64,000 nt of DNA, taken from positions 162,642 through 226,641 of the forward strand of contig CAXXKI010000009.1 of NCBI GenBank assembly GCA_963667855.2, given 5' to 3'. Source of the stretch: G963667855 sp963667855. Its GTDB lineage: Bacteria; Planctomycetota; Phycisphaerae; UBA1845. Shown here one piece after another: positions 35,524 through 45,386 of the stretch (within the stretch, counting starts at the first letter, position 1; each line of letters opens with the position of its first letter). Under the pieces are notes generated by a model, which did not search any database, had not been told where the DNA came from, and saw only the letters and a program-made list of their open reading frames with translations. Both the position numbers and the translations under genes were made by a program.

Positions 35524-35540
35524 AGTAAGATTATCTTACT
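35524..35540 (-). promoter_or_regulatory. palindromic operator of the AbrB/RelE operon
   Basis: AGTAAGAT, one base, ATCTTACT: a perfect inverted repeat ending 6 bases upstream of the antitoxin ATG. Such palindromes near the start are typical for AbrB-family autorepression (inference). Confidence 0.65.
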
Positions 35541-35579
35541 TAAAAATCTTTCGCTCCAGATAAGCTTCTTTTAAGATCA

Positions 35580-35750
35580 ATGGATATAGATCTCGAACAT
35601 ATTGAAATTCCATTGCCAGCAAACGCGGCTAACAACATCGCCGTGATGATAGAATTGCTTGGCATTTGGATCGTTCGTGATGCAATCGGAGATTCTACAT
35701 CCAACGACGATACGTCAGAAAAACAGCAAGCTGAAAGAAATACAGCCTAA
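35580..35750 (+). CDS. possible small protein before the serine recombinase
   Basis: A 56-residue frame, MDIDLEHIEIPLPAN..., on the recombinase strand, ending about 100 bp before it. It has a hydrophobic middle (VMIELLGIWIV) and an acidic tail. No clear ribosome binding site. It could be a short accessory protein of the integrase, but is not a known directionality factor. Confidence 0.35.
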   Translation: MDIDLEHIEIPLPANAANNIAVMIELLGIWIVRDAIGDSTSNDDTSEKQQAERNTA

Positions 35751-35850
35751 ACAACCAAGTTATGCGATTCTGATTAGGTTTTTTTAAGTAGTTGCGCGAT
35801 TCCATTTACTACCGTATAATATTGTCTCCTTTAGAAAAGGAGAACCTATC

Positions 35851-37473
35851 ATGAAGGCTGCAGCCATATATCTAAGAAGAAGCACAGACCGACAAGAACA
35901 GTCAATCTCAGATCAAGAACACCACGTGACTGTCTATGCGGAGGAACACGGATTTACCATCGTAGATAAGTTTGTGGATGATGCTATTTCCGGAACCACA
36001 ACCCACGAACGTGCAGCCTTCAAAAGAATGATCGATGCCGCTCAAAGTCCAACTCGAAGGTTTACGCACATACTTGTATATGACGTAAAGCGATTCGGTC
36101 GGATCGATAACGATGAGGCTGGGTATTTCCGGCATTTATTACGTAATTGCGGCGTCGAGGTTGTTTACACCAGCGAACGACTAACCGGCGGAGATAGTGA
36201 CGAATTATTGTTACCCGTTCTGCAATGGAATGCTCGTCGGGAATCAAAAGATTTATCGAAGGTGACCATTCGCGGTCAGCTCTCCATCGTTGAAGGCGGA
36301 TGGTGGATGGGAGGAGTGCCACCGTTTGGTTACGATCTCATGTATTACGATTCTCAAAACCAACCCCTGCAAAGAGTTCATTTTCACCACACCGGGTGCA
36401 AAGAAGTTTACACGCCCGAGGGAAAGCTATTGAGAGTAATACCTCGAGGCGAAATGCTGATGAAATCGAAACGGGACAAAGCTCGGTTAATTAGAGGGAA
36501 TCCTAAAGAAGTCGCTATCGTGCAGCGGATATTCATTGATTTTGTCGAACACGATTTTGGATACAAGAAAATAGCTTCGCGATTGAATGACGATAATATC
36601 CCTGCTCCCCGAAAAGGTCGATGGGCTCGCTCGACCGTTAGGAAGTGGCAGCAAGGAATGGTGCGAAATATCCTCACCAATCGCGCTTACGCCGGCGATT
36701 CGGTTTGGAACAGGAGAACTGAAGGAAAGTTCCATAGGATTTCGGATAAGCAAGCTGTAACTCGACGATCACTAAACAAAGTCGAAATGAATCCTAAGCA
36801 GGATTGGATTGTTACAGAGAATACCCACGAACCTTTGATAGAACGGCGAATATTTCTACAAGCTCAACGCATCCTGGGCAAAACCAAACGAACAAGAAGA
36901 GCGACCGGACGAGGCGTGAATTCTCCATACCTGTTGAGCGGTCTTGTTATATGCCGACATTGTTCGTCTCGAATTCATGGACGCAAGAATACTTCGGGAA
37001 TCAAAGCCAATGGGGAGCGTACCGTAACATATTCTTATGTGTGTGGAGGGTATTCACGAAGTGGACCGAGTTTTTGCCCGAGTGCCGCTATCCCAATGGA
37101 TAAGTTTGAAGCAGCGATTCGTACAGAAGTTCAAAACAGGGTGAGTCGATTCTGTTCCCCGAAAGTCAAGAAACAGCTCGCAGCCTTTATTAGAACCGCA
37201 ATGGACAATCAAACGGACGGATTGGCTGAACGACTGATCGAAAATAATCAGAAGATAGATGCCAACGAAAAGAAAGTTACTCAGCTCGTCCAGCAGGTGT
37301 CAGCCGACAACCTTGGCATGCTCGATAAAGTTCTTACCGAGATCAGGATTGAAACGGAGCAACTGAAGGAAGAAGTCGAACAGATGGAACTAACACTTGC
37401 TCAGAAGCATGGTATGACCTGCAACACCGAAGAAATAGTCGCGTCGTTAAATCAAACGGCTGAGCCGCTTTAG
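35851..37473 (+). CDS. large serine recombinase, C-terminus displaced to +1 frame
   Basis: A 540-residue frame. The resolvase domain (1-140) has IYLRRSTDRQEQS with the nucleophilic Ser, and DDAISGTTTHERAAFK. The recombinase domain follows (GVPPFGYD, IPAPRKGRWARSTVRK), then a zinc ribbon (CRHCSSRI, CPSAA) and a coiled coil. The frame ends at TAG 37471, but homology-like sequence continues at +1 as SDLFERGSIEEQRTFIRQLL, the usual end of these enzymes, up to TGA 37759, giving 635 residues. The join site is CTT TAG C, like the prfB +1 frameshift site (CTT TGA C). The extended part reads through tRNA-Pro in antisense. AAGGAG 9 bases before the ATG. Either recoding or a one-base error. Confidence 0.85.
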   Translation: MKAAAIYLRRSTDRQEQSISDQEHHVTVYAEEHGFTIVDKFVDDAISGTTTHERAAFKRMIDAAQSPTRRFTHILVYDVKRFGRIDNDEAGYFRHLLRNCGVEVVYTSERLTGGDSDELLLPVLQWNARRESKDLSKVTIRGQLSIVEGGWWMGGVPPFGYDLMYYDSQNQPLQRVHFHHTGCKEVYTPEGKLLRVIPRGEMLMKSKRDKARLIRGNPKEVAIVQRIFIDFVEHDFGYKKIASRLNDDNIPAPRKGRWARSTVRKWQQGMVRNILTNRAYAGDSVWNRRTEGKFHRISDKQAVTRRSLNKVEMNPKQDWIVTENTHEPLIERRIFLQAQRILGKTKRTRRATGRGVNSPYLLSGLVICRHCSSRIHGRKNTSGIKANGERTVTYSYVCGGYSRSGPSFCPSAAIPMDKFEAAIRTEVQNRVSRFCSPKVKKQLAAFIRTAMDNQTDGLAERLIENNQKIDANEKKVTQLVQQVSADNLGMLDKVLTEIRIETEQLKEEVEQMELTLAQKHGMTCNTEEIVASLNQTAEPL

Positions 37474-37634
37474 CGATCTTTTTGAACGAGGCTCGATTGA
37501 AGAGCAAAGAACATTTATCAGGCAATTATTACATAAAGTAGAAATCGATCCGGTAACGAAGAAAGGAAGGGCTTATTGGTATAAAATAGAAGATGTGGCC
37601 CTGCCGAAGCAAGACTCACATCTTTTAAGGTTAA

Positions 37635-37708
<74 letters not shown>

Positions 37709-37949
37709 GAGGATTCAGAACTCTACCAGAACTCTGCGAAACTCTCAAGCAGCGTCTGAAACACCTCCCTCACGCCCTTTAAAGCGGAATTCGGTCACCG
37801 TTTGCCCTCATTCTTATACTTGCAGCCCGGTTGCCCTCTGGCCCACTCGGTTGTTATCGCCGTTTGGGTGTGTCCGGTCTTTCGGGTCGCTGTCGCGTCA
37901 GTTGCCTTTTCCGGACCTTGGCTTTTGACCCTGACGGTTAGCACTTCTA

Positions 37950-38387
37950 CTAATCGTAACCTACGCTGCGGCGATTCTGTTTTACCTTGGACTTGTGGGC
38001 CTTATCCTCCAGACGTTTTCTTTTAACTCCGGCGGGTACTCCTGACTTTTTTCGTTTTTTCTGGACGTGAAGAGCTTCGGCCAGCAGCTCTACGAAACGC
38101 TCGGTTGCGGCCTGCCTATTGGCATTTTGCGTACGATGCTTCGATGAGACCACCCGCAGCACGCCATCCCGGGAGATGCGTCCGGGCAGTTTTCCGCGGA
38201 TACGGGTTTTCTGTTCGGCGGCCAGCGAGGAGTTGGCATTCAGGTCGAAATGGAGCGTGGCCCGTGTATTGACTTTATTCACATTCTGCCCGCCGGGTCC
38301 GCTGCTCGTACCGAAGGTAAACCATAATTCCGCCTCGTTGATTTGAACCCTGGGATTTATAATCAGTTTACCGGCAGCTTCATCCAT
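37950..38387 (-). CDS. arfB: ArfB-like peptidyl-tRNA hydrolase (alternative ribosome-rescue factor)
   Basis: A 145-residue class-I release-factor-like protein. The catalytic GGQ is in SSGPGGQNVNKVNT (about 30-38), followed by RVVSSKHRTQNANRQAA. The basic Lys/Arg-rich C-terminal tail (about 110-145) matches the helix that ArfB/YaeJ inserts into the mRNA channel of stalled ribosomes. It starts 14 bp after the TPR kinase on the same strand. Length fits the family. The 190 bp between its end and the recombinase extension has no gene. Confidence 0.85.
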   Translation of the reverse strand: MDEAAGKLIINPRVQINEAELWFTFGTSSGPGGQNVNKVNTRATLHFDLNANSSLAAEQKTRIRGKLPGRISRDGVLRVVSSKHRTQNANRQAATERFVELLAEALHVQKKRKKSGVPAGVKRKRLEDKAHKSKVKQNRRSVGYD

Positions 38388-38401
38388 TCAGTTTACCCCA
38401 C

Positions 38402-40798
38402 TCAACGCACAGTCGCACAGCTCAGATTGAACAGCGTTCTGGAAGAAGCATTTACCGAAGAGCCGCTTCCTTTCTCCCCACTTTTCATAAACTGCTTCAG
38501 CCATTTTTGAACAGCGTCCGCATCGCCGGGTTTCGGGAAAGAGGGTATTTCACTATCAGCCTTCTGGTCGCCGGCTTTTCTCTCTTTTTCCTGCCGATCT
38601 ATATTCTGCTGGGCAAGATTGGCAGCCGATGCTCCGGCCTTGAAGTATAAAGACGGTTTCCCGGAAATATCAACAGCGGCCAGGTAATCCGCGCGGGCAT
38701 TGTCGTACTGCCGCAGCTTGTCATAACACTCACCGCGTAATTCCAGAACCTCAGCGTTTCGCGGCTCCAGTTGCAGTACCCGGGTAAAATCGACAACCGC
38801 GACTTCCAGATGCCCCTCGCGAGCCGAATGAATGGCATGCTTGAGCAGTGCCAGTGCGCAATCCGGCTGAAGGGTGAGTACCCGCCCCAGAGCCACCATG
38901 GCTTTATCGCTATTACCGGTTTTTGCCAAGGCTACGCCTTGCAGAATATCAACACGATAATCGCTCCCCAGGGTGGCCGTCGCTTTGGCTAAATCCGACA
39001 GGCAATCCTCGTACTTTTTAAGGAGCAGATTTGCCACCGCGCGGACCAGGCTGGCGTCGCCACGCAAAGGATCAATCGCCAGAATCGCTTCGGCGTCAGC
39101 GAGCATTCCGGCACCATCGGATAGCTGACAGCGAATCCATGCCCGAAGCAGGCGAGCGTCCGTAAATGACGGTTTAAGCTTGAGGCATTTTTCGATGTTT
39201 TCCAGCGCTGCATCGGCCGATCGCTCTTCCGTGAGAGCTTTCAGGTAATACTCCTCCGCGGAACCGGTTTCGATCGGCGGAGCATCAGTATCGTGTAGCC
39301 GAGTGGTTTCGGAGTCCCGCAGAGACGAAAGGAACATCGCCCCGATTCTCTGGTCGTCGGTAATCGGCACGTATTTATCAGAATCGCCAGCCGATGTAGG
39401 CAGCAGCCCGGATAAAAACCCCCCGGCTTTTACAGCAGTGGCAAGCTGCTGACCAAGATGGAATTTTTCCACAACTCCGGCAAGCTCATCCTTTTCATGC
39501 TGCAGCCGTTCGTTTTCCTCGGTTACCGCCTTAACCTCCTGCTGTGTTTCCACTACGGTTCGCTTGCGATTCTGTTTTTCCTGAGCCAGAAGATAAACCA
39601 GGCAAACAATCAAAACCGTTGCCACCGCTATAGTGGAAGCCACCCGCCAGCGACTTATGGTTTTCCCGAGACTGGTCAGCAAGCCGTCACGACGCGCCTT
39701 GATGTAATCCCGATTGAGAAAACGTTGCAGATCGTCGGCCATCTCCCGGGCGGTTTGATACCTTTTTGACGGGTCTTTCGCCAGGGCCTTCAGGCAGATA
39801 GTCTCCAGATCGACCGGTATCTGCGGATTAAACGTTCGCGGCGGTACCAGGTCACCGGTAATAACGGAGGAAATCACCTGCTCCCGCGTAGTACCGGGGA
39901 AAGGCGGCTTCAATGTCAGCCACTCGTACAGTGTTGCCCCGAGCGAATAGATGTCCGTTGTCGGACCAATCGCTCCCGCTGAACCGGTCATCTGCTCCGG
40001 TGACATGTACAGCGGAGAACCAACAAATTCGCCGGTAATGGTAACTCCTGGCTGTTCCAGGACCCTGGCCAACCCGAAATCGGAGAGGCAAAGTCGCCCG
40101 CCGTCGCCCACTAAAAGATTGTGCGGCTTTATATCACGATGAATCACGCCGCTGCGATGGGCATAATCCAAAGCATCGGCCACCGCTTTTATCTGACGGG
40201 AAATCTCATCATAATATTGCTCCGTGTAATGTCCGGTTTGATCAACACCGTTGACCAGCGAGCTCGACGCAACATAGTCAACTTCCGTCTGCTCGGTAGT
40301 GATCCGGGTATCAGCCTGCGAATCGCGACTGATCAGCTCTGTCTCGGCCAATGCGGGGTCGGGCAAACTTTGATCGAGATTACGTACGTCCAGATCGTGA
40401 TCGACTGTACCACTTTGCCCGTATCCATCAGAACGGTTTCGCAAAGTGGCGATTATGTCGAACAGGCTTTCGCCTGATACGAGTTCCATCGCGTAGTAGT
40501 AGGTCTGATCCTGTTGCCCCTGCGCGTAAACTGGAACGATGTTCGGATGGTGCAGCTTGGCCGTCGCCTGGGCTTCCCGGCGGAAGCGGGATATCGCCTG
40601 TCTAGTCAGTCCCAAGGATCCCGACAGGATTTTAAAGGCAACGATTCTATCGAGAGATATCTGCCGTGCCCGAAAAACTACTCCCATACCACCGCGACCT
40701 ACCTCTTCGAGAATCTCGAAATCGCCGATGGTCTGCCCAATCAACGGATTGGCAGTTTCGCCACGGAATTCAGGTTGTCGTTGATCACCCAAGCTCAT
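38402..40798 (-). CDS. membrane Ser/Thr protein kinase with TPR repeats
   Basis: A 798-residue protein. Kinase domain about 28-350: VGRGGMGVVFRARQ, VAFKILS, HRDIKPHNLLVG, SDFGLARV (SDFG), MSPEQMTG. An Asp/Thr-rich insertion lies near 125-190. A transmembrane helix is at about 385-405 (STIAVATVLIVCLVYLLA). A coiled coil (about 410-445) is followed by TPR-like repeats from about 505 (AEEYYLKALTEERSADAALEN, then LFLRAW...) to 740. TPRs usually bind partner proteins. Typical Planctomycete architecture. ATG start. Confidence 0.9.
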   Translation of the reverse strand: MSLGDQRQPEFRGETANPLIGQTIGDFEILEEVGRGGMGVVFRARQISLDRIVAFKILSGSLGLTRQAISRFRREAQATAKLHHPNIVPVYAQGQQDQTYYYAMELVSGESLFDIIATLRNRSDGYGQSGTVDHDLDVRNLDQSLPDPALAETELISRDSQADTRITTEQTEVDYVASSSLVNGVDQTGHYTEQYYDEISRQIKAVADALDYAHRSGVIHRDIKPHNLLVGDGGRLCLSDFGLARVLEQPGVTITGEFVGSPLYMSPEQMTGSAGAIGPTTDIYSLGATLYEWLTLKPPFPGTTREQVISSVITGDLVPPRTFNPQIPVDLETICLKALAKDPSKRYQTAREMADDLQRFLNRDYIKARRDGLLTSLGKTISRWRVASTIAVATVLIVCLVYLLAQEKQNRKRTVVETQQEVKAVTEENERLQHEKDELAGVVEKFHLGQQLATAVKAGGFLSGLLPTSAGDSDKYVPITDDQRIGAMFLSSLRDSETTRLHDTDAPPIETGSAEEYYLKALTEERSADAALENIEKCLKLKPSFTDARLLRAWIRCQLSDGAGMLADAEAILAIDPLRGDASLVRAVANLLLKKYEDCLSDLAKATATLGSDYRVDILQGVALAKTGNSDKAMVALGRVLTLQPDCALALLKHAIHSAREGHLEVAVVDFTRVLQLEPRNAEVLELRGECYDKLRQYDNARADYLAAVDISGKPSLYFKAGASAANLAQQNIDRQEKERKAGDQKADSEIPSFPKPGDADAVQKWLKQFMKSGEKGSGSSVNASSRTLFNLSCATVR

Positions 40799-41020
40799 CC
40801 AGACTATTCCATCGATCGGTCACCAGTCGTTTATTCGGCTTCATTTGGCGGATATTCTCTGCACACACCGCAATTTACAAACTAATGCACAGTATACAGA
40901 CAGACTGCATTCATCCGACGTTAGTTTTCTACACATATAATGTGTACCGGGGTTCACTCGTGGTCAATGTGAAGAATCGTTGTTCTTTATAACCAGTGCG
41001 AAAAACGTCCTGGTGCACCA

Positions 41021-41560
41021 TTATTCAGGTATCGGCACGACGTTTGGAAATGCGCCAGCCGCATGTTTCTCTCCGAGGTGAACATAAGCTTCAAGGATAC
41101 GGCGGATTTCGTCCTTTTCTTCCTCTGTCACCTTACGAAGCTCTCTGGCCGGTATGCCGGCTACCAGAGTACCGCTAGTTACCTTCGTACCGGGAGTTAC
41201 CACCGCGCCAGCGGCCACTATGCAATCCTCCCCCACCTCAGCTCCATCCAAAAGGATTGCACCACTGCCTATCAATGATCGACTACCTACTTTGCGGCAA
41301 TGGACAACCGTTCCATGCCCAATGGCCACATCGTCAGCTATCTCCAGTGGAACCTTGTATTGGGTGTGCAGTATCGACCCATCCTGCACGTTGGAGCGAT
41401 TGCCAATCCTGATGGGCGCCACATCTCCGCGAATAGTCACATTGTACATAACGGTACAATGATCCCCCAACGCTACATCGCCTCCAACATACGCTGTCGG
41501 TGCTAGAAACACGTTTTTTCCTAGCTGAACATTACTTTGAGTGGTTTCCATGTCGGTCAT
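41021..41560 (-). CDS. gamma-class carbonic anhydrase-like protein
   Basis: A 179-residue left-handed beta-helix protein with hexapeptide repeats (YNVTIRGDVAPIRIGNRSNV, DGSILHTQYK, AIGHGTVVHCRKVG). His residues in the GHGTVVH and ILH segments correspond to the zinc ligands of the YrdA/CaiE-type gamma carbonic anhydrases. It would hydrate CO2 or act as an acetyltransferase-like protein. The last 60 residues form a helical tail. Convergent with no gene; divergent from the ClC gene 100 bp away. Confidence 0.85.
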   Translation of the reverse strand: MTDMETTQSNVQLGKNVFLAPTAYVGGDVALGDHCTVMYNVTIRGDVAPIRIGNRSNVQDGSILHTQYKVPLEIADDVAIGHGTVVHCRKVGSRSLIGSGAILLDGAEVGEDCIVAAGAVVTPGTKVTSGTLVAGIPARELRKVTEEEKDEIRRILEAYVHLGEKHAAGAFPNVVPIPE

Positions 41561-41661
41561 TGTACCTTAACTACCCTTGGAGTAGTATCTGCTGCTTAGC
41601 TAGAAAAGCGATTGAGTTTCGAACAAGTGCGGGAGCTGAAAACACGTATTGGATAGGTTTG

Positions 41662-43302
41662 ATGGGCGATTTCAAAACTGCGGTATCGCAGTGGAAAAAT
41701 AGGCAAACCAAGCGAATCACCCCCGCGCTGATATCCGCCGGCTTTTCGGAGGATTACCTCCTCCTCGTGTTGTCCATCCTGGTGGGAGCAGGCACAGGTC
41801 TCGGTGCCCATCTATTCTACAAACTACTCGAATTGGGATACGAGCACTCTTTCGGTGCCAATGGCTTGCTTTCCGCCGGCTGGTACATGCTCTTCCTTCT
41901 CCCCATGATTGGTGCGTTGGCTGTCGGATTTATTACCAAACATTTCGCCAGCGAAGCAAAAGGGCATGGCGTACCGGAAGTCATGGACGCCATTTATCGT
42001 AAAGGAGCCGTAATCCGCTCTCGTGTTTCAGTGGCCAAGGCAGTTGCGAGTGCTTTTACCATCGGTTCCGGTGGGTCGGCCGGTACCGAAGGACCGATTG
42101 TTCAAATAGGAGCGGCCATCGGCAGTAGTGTTGGACAATTCCTGGGAATTAAAAAACACCAGATGAACACACTGGTTGCCTGCGGGGTTGCCGGCGGTAT
42201 CGCCGCTATTTTCGATGCTCCGATCGCCGGAGTACTTTTCGCCCTGGAAATCTTCCTGCGAGACTTCTCGTTTAAAACCTTTTCCCCAATTGTTTTCGCC
42301 AGTGTGATCAGCGCATCACTTACTCACGCTTTAAGACCGGGCGAGGGGGGAATTTTCGAATCGGTCAGAGACGCCGGATACATCTTTAATGGAGCGGAAT
42401 TACCTTACTTTCTGGCTCTGGGGTTACTTTGTGCCGTTACAGCCGTAGCATTCATCCGCCTGCTCTACGCAATGGAAGATGTCTGTGACGCTTTGAAAAT
42501 ATCGGACACGCTCAAGCCCGTTATAGGTGCTGCGTTTTTGGGTATCATTGGAACCACCTATTTTCTTTGGCTAAATCCGGATAGCGGCGTACCTGGATTT
42601 TACGGAAACGGTTATCCCGTAATCCGTCAGGCTATTGGACGAGAACTACTCACACTAAGCGTCTGGTCGCTTTTAGGCCTTGCTGTTTTGAAGTTGTTGG
42701 CCACATGTTTCACTCTAGGCAGCGGCGGTTCCGGCGGGATTTTCGCTCCGTCTCTTTTCATGGGCGCCTGTGTCGGCGGTGCTTTTGGGCTACTTCTTTA
42801 CCAGGCGGGCTTCATTGATCAGAACAGCGTCAGTGCTTACGCGATTGTAGGGATGGCCGCCGTGGTAGCAGGTACTACTCACGCGCCTCTTACCTCAATT
42901 GTTATCCTTTACGAATTGACCAGGGACCCAAGAGTCATCCTGCCCATCATGTTCGCGGCAATCGTTGCCACAGGCGTCGCTCGCCACGTATTCCGCGAAA
43001 GTGTCTATACCTTGAAGCTAACCCGGCGCGGAGTTCGCGTAGGCAGACTGGCCGACATGACCATCCTCCGCCGTATCCAGGCTGATCAGGTTAGATATGT
43101 TCCGGCCCCTATTGTTCATCCTGAGGATCCTCTCCAAAAACTGCTGGAGATGGCTGAGGAATTCGAAGCGTCTGATTTCGTCGTCATTGATGACCACGAG
43201 CAATATGTAGGTATGGTCGGGGGGGTTGGTGACGACATAAAAACCGCCCTTCTGCAACCGGAAGCAGTTCCTCTGCTGGTTGTAAGCGGAACTTGCCCGT
43301 GA
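41662..43302 (+). CDS. ClC-type chloride channel with CBS domains (C-terminus frameshifted)
   Basis: About 546 residues. ClC signature segments: GSGGSAGTEGPIVQIGAA (about 143-160, the GxEGP selectivity region), the FTLGSGGSGGIFAPSLFMGA segment (about 350), and about 10-12 membrane helices in between. One and a half CBS domains follow. The open frame ends at TGA 43302, but homology continues in a second frame (ELAREGVASVSPVETLDSV) and then a third (LPVMSATNHILGLITR) up to TAA 43475. So the last CBS domain carries two frameshifts. Start at ATG 41662. Transports chloride or exchanges Cl-/H+. Truncated CBS probably impairs regulation, or these are sequence errors. Confidence 0.85.
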   Translation: MGDFKTAVSQWKNRQTKRITPALISAGFSEDYLLLVLSILVGAGTGLGAHLFYKLLELGYEHSFGANGLLSAGWYMLFLLPMIGALAVGFITKHFASEAKGHGVPEVMDAIYRKGAVIRSRVSVAKAVASAFTIGSGGSAGTEGPIVQIGAAIGSSVGQFLGIKKHQMNTLVACGVAGGIAAIFDAPIAGVLFALEIFLRDFSFKTFSPIVFASVISASLTHALRPGEGGIFESVRDAGYIFNGAELPYFLALGLLCAVTAVAFIRLLYAMEDVCDALKISDTLKPVIGAAFLGIIGTTYFLWLNPDSGVPGFYGNGYPVIRQAIGRELLTLSVWSLLGLAVLKLLATCFTLGSGGSGGIFAPSLFMGACVGGAFGLLLYQAGFIDQNSVSAYAIVGMAAVVAGTTHAPLTSIVILYELTRDPRVILPIMFAAIVATGVARHVFRESVYTLKLTRRGVRVGRLADMTILRRIQADQVRYVPAPIVHPEDPLQKLLEMAEEFEASDFVVIDDHEQYVGMVGGVGDDIKTALLQPEAVPLLVVSGTCP

Positions 43303-43613
43303 AGGTGTCGCCAGCGTCAGTCCGGTCGAAACGCTCGATAGCGTAATAGACCAAATTTGCCCGTTCGCACGTAAACTCTCTTCCGGTAATGAGTGCAACA
43401 AATCATATTCTGGGGCTGATAACTCGACAGGAAATCATGGACAGCTATCACCACGAGCTTGATCAGAGGGGATAAAACGGATTTTTTCCCGGACCGGAAA
43501 CCAGAAAAGTTTTTTTCAACAATCTCCGAACTATTCCAGCTACCCCGCGTACTACATACAGAAGCGAACAAAAACGCTTCTCTTCTTCCTCCTTGAAGAG
43601 TAATAAACGCCTG

Positions 43614-43640
43614 GGGCGGTCCTGTGCAGGACCGCCCTTT
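43614..43640 (+). terminator. rho-independent terminator after the ClC gene
   Basis: GGGCGGTCCT (43614-43623) pairs perfectly with AGGACCGCCC (43628-43637) over a 4-base loop GTGC, followed by TTTT. Confidence 0.8.
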
Positions 43641-43725
43641 TCCGCTTTTACTTGTTCAGAAATAGATAAAGCACGCCTGATACCCCTGAGTACCGTTTTT
43701 CCTGATACCGATTAGAATAGCCAAC

Positions 43726-44449
43726 ATGAAAGCGGAGATGAACAATACAATCTCGATCGCGGTGGATACTTCCGGTCACACGGGAAGTGTCGCCGTTGCC
43801 AAAGGCGACAGAGTACTGCAAAGTGAATCGTTCAGTACTCGCTTCCACCATGGTGTCGAATTGCTACCTACAGCGGACAGACTGTGCCGATCATAACAAT
43901 ATTGATCCGAAAGCAATTGAGTACGGTTTACGTCTCCGGTGGTCCGGGCAGTTTTACCGGTCTGCGAATTGGAATAACTTTCGCCAAAAGCCATGGCGTA
44001 CGGTGTGAACGCTAAAACGGTCCGGGTTCCAACATTGGAGGTGATTGCCCAGAACGCGTTGGAACTTCCCAAGCCACCCGAACGTGTAGCGGTCATTCTG
44101 GACGCAAAACGACAGAATGTTTACTGCGCCGCCTTTGAATTGAAAAAGGAAAAATACGTTCCCATCGATGAACCGGATGAACGTAATCCGCAAGCATACC
44201 TGTCTGGCCTTGGAGAGGTATCCGTACTCGGAGAAGGGTTAGTTCAACATGCGGACGTTGTAAAAAATATTGGCCAATGCCACTATCATAGAAAACACTT
44301 GTAACGCAGCACGGAGCGGAAATCGTCTTTGAGCTGGGCCGCGAACTCTGGCCTTGGCGGATAAACTGACACCAATCGACCAGCTAACACCGATCTACAT
44401 TCGCCGCCCCGAAGCCGAAGAAAGATGGGAACAACGACACGGGCAATAA
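43726..44449 (+). pseudogene. tsaB: TsaB-like tRNA t6A biosynthesis protein, multiply frameshifted
   Basis: Begins IAVDTSGHTGSVAVAKG, typical of TsaB. The frame stops at 43896. Homology then moves between frames: SGGPGSFTGLRIGITFA, then AMAYGVNAKTVRVPTLE, and finally ELGRELWPWR... IYIRRPEAEERWEQRHGQ, ending at TAA 44449. At least three frameshifts are needed to join these. TsaB is normally essential (with TsaD and TsaE), so either another copy exists or the sequence has errors. Confidence 0.8.
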
Positions 44450-44505
44450 CCGGTTACAGGAAACTACCCGCTCTTGTTCTTTTACCAGAAGGATAACCTT
44501 CAGGT

Positions 44506-44860
44506 TAATCTCTACTAATCCAAAGCGGTTTGCTTTCAGCCAGGCGGTCATAGAAGCAGTTCCACTGCCAGTCGGCCCGCAGAGGTTTATCATCAAAAAT
44601 GATATAACCGTAAGCGGCATCCTCCACGTACCCGACACCTCGCCAATACAGTTCCGCTTCAGGAATAGAACCGTTCTCCGCCGCGTTTACGGAAAGACAG
44701 CCTCAGACATACCACCGCCTGAATCGGCCTTGAATATCGCAGGAGAACCAGTTCATTAGCGTCTGCCCGTAGAACAACATCAGCAAAACACCGCCACTTC
44801 CGCATCGATCGTCGGACATCCTGTCGTTAGTACCAACCTTTGCATCAGTGCCACCCCTCG
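44506..44860 (-). pseudogene. degenerate gene fragment of unknown family
   Basis: On the minus strand a clean stretch of about 50 codons (AELYWRGVGYVEDAAYGYII, then LRADWQWNCFYDRLAESKPL) ends at TAA 44506-44508. Upstream the frame is interrupted by a TGA (after GRFRRWYV) and shifts. The coding feel suggests a once complete gene. Family not recognised. Confidence 0.5.
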
Positions 44861-45386
44861 CATTATGGTTGTAAGAGCATCCTCGCTCCCATTACTATGA
44901 TCGCAAACTGGAACAATTAAACCTAGCGGGATAATCCCTCATTTAGCCATAAAAAGTAGGGAAACATATCCCTTGATTTCCGTAAAACAACCTCAAAAGA
45001 CGCTTTTTCCGAATGAACTTTTTCCACATACAGGAAATCGAAATGAATGTAGACTGTTCGCACCACACCCGTTCTACCCTTCGCCTGCCCGGCCCGACCC
45101 CGCGACTCTATTAATTAGATATAGCATATTCGTACAGACCGCGCCAAGTACCTTGTAGCGAAAAGTAAGAAATGTATTTATGCATAAAAAAAGTGTTTCA
45201 AAAAAACACGTACACTTTAAACGTTCCAACCATTTTCAAACGGAAAAACTCAAACAACACCGACGAACAAAACACCCTATTTTACCAGGACACTCACAGA
45301 GTTTTCTGAATCGGAATGTTGTCAATGTTTAACTGCGCCTAAGGAAATACAACGCTGAATGGCGCTTAATTTTTTCTAAGAAGACT
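44861..45386. other. gene-free interval
   Basis: No frame with ribosome binding site; A/T-rich around 45170-45300. No RNA gene or strong hairpin seen. Confidence 0.5.

Larger units (their letters stand above)
1..37634. mobile_element. integrative element / genomic island inserted at tRNA-Pro (left end outside window)
   Basis: The stretch left of the tRNA-Pro gene carries two site-specific recombinases, an IS256-family insertion, an IS3 fragment, two toxin-antitoxin pairs and mostly unknown cargo. It is visibly more AT-rich than the ribosomal-protein region to the right. The serine recombinase reads into the 3' end of the tRNA gene, the usual arrangement when an element integrates at a tRNA 3' end. 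I saw no second copy of the tRNA 3' end within the window, so the left attachment site probably lies further left. The island may be composite, since a tyrosine recombinase sits near 19-20 kb. Confidence 0.7.

Noticed and set aside
1..37634. Left attachment copy of the tRNA-Pro 3' end
   Set aside because: I looked for the GGGGCGAGAGGATTTGAAC type sequence in the left part and did not see it; an exact search would be needed to exclude it.
37802..38026. A 74-codon plus-strand frame after the tRNA
   Set aside because: Low-complexity aromatic/Pro translation, partly antisense to arfB, no ribosome binding site.
44384..44638. An 84-codon minus-strand frame
   Set aside because: It is in a different frame from the clean coding stretch (AELYWRGVGYVED) of the pseudogene there.
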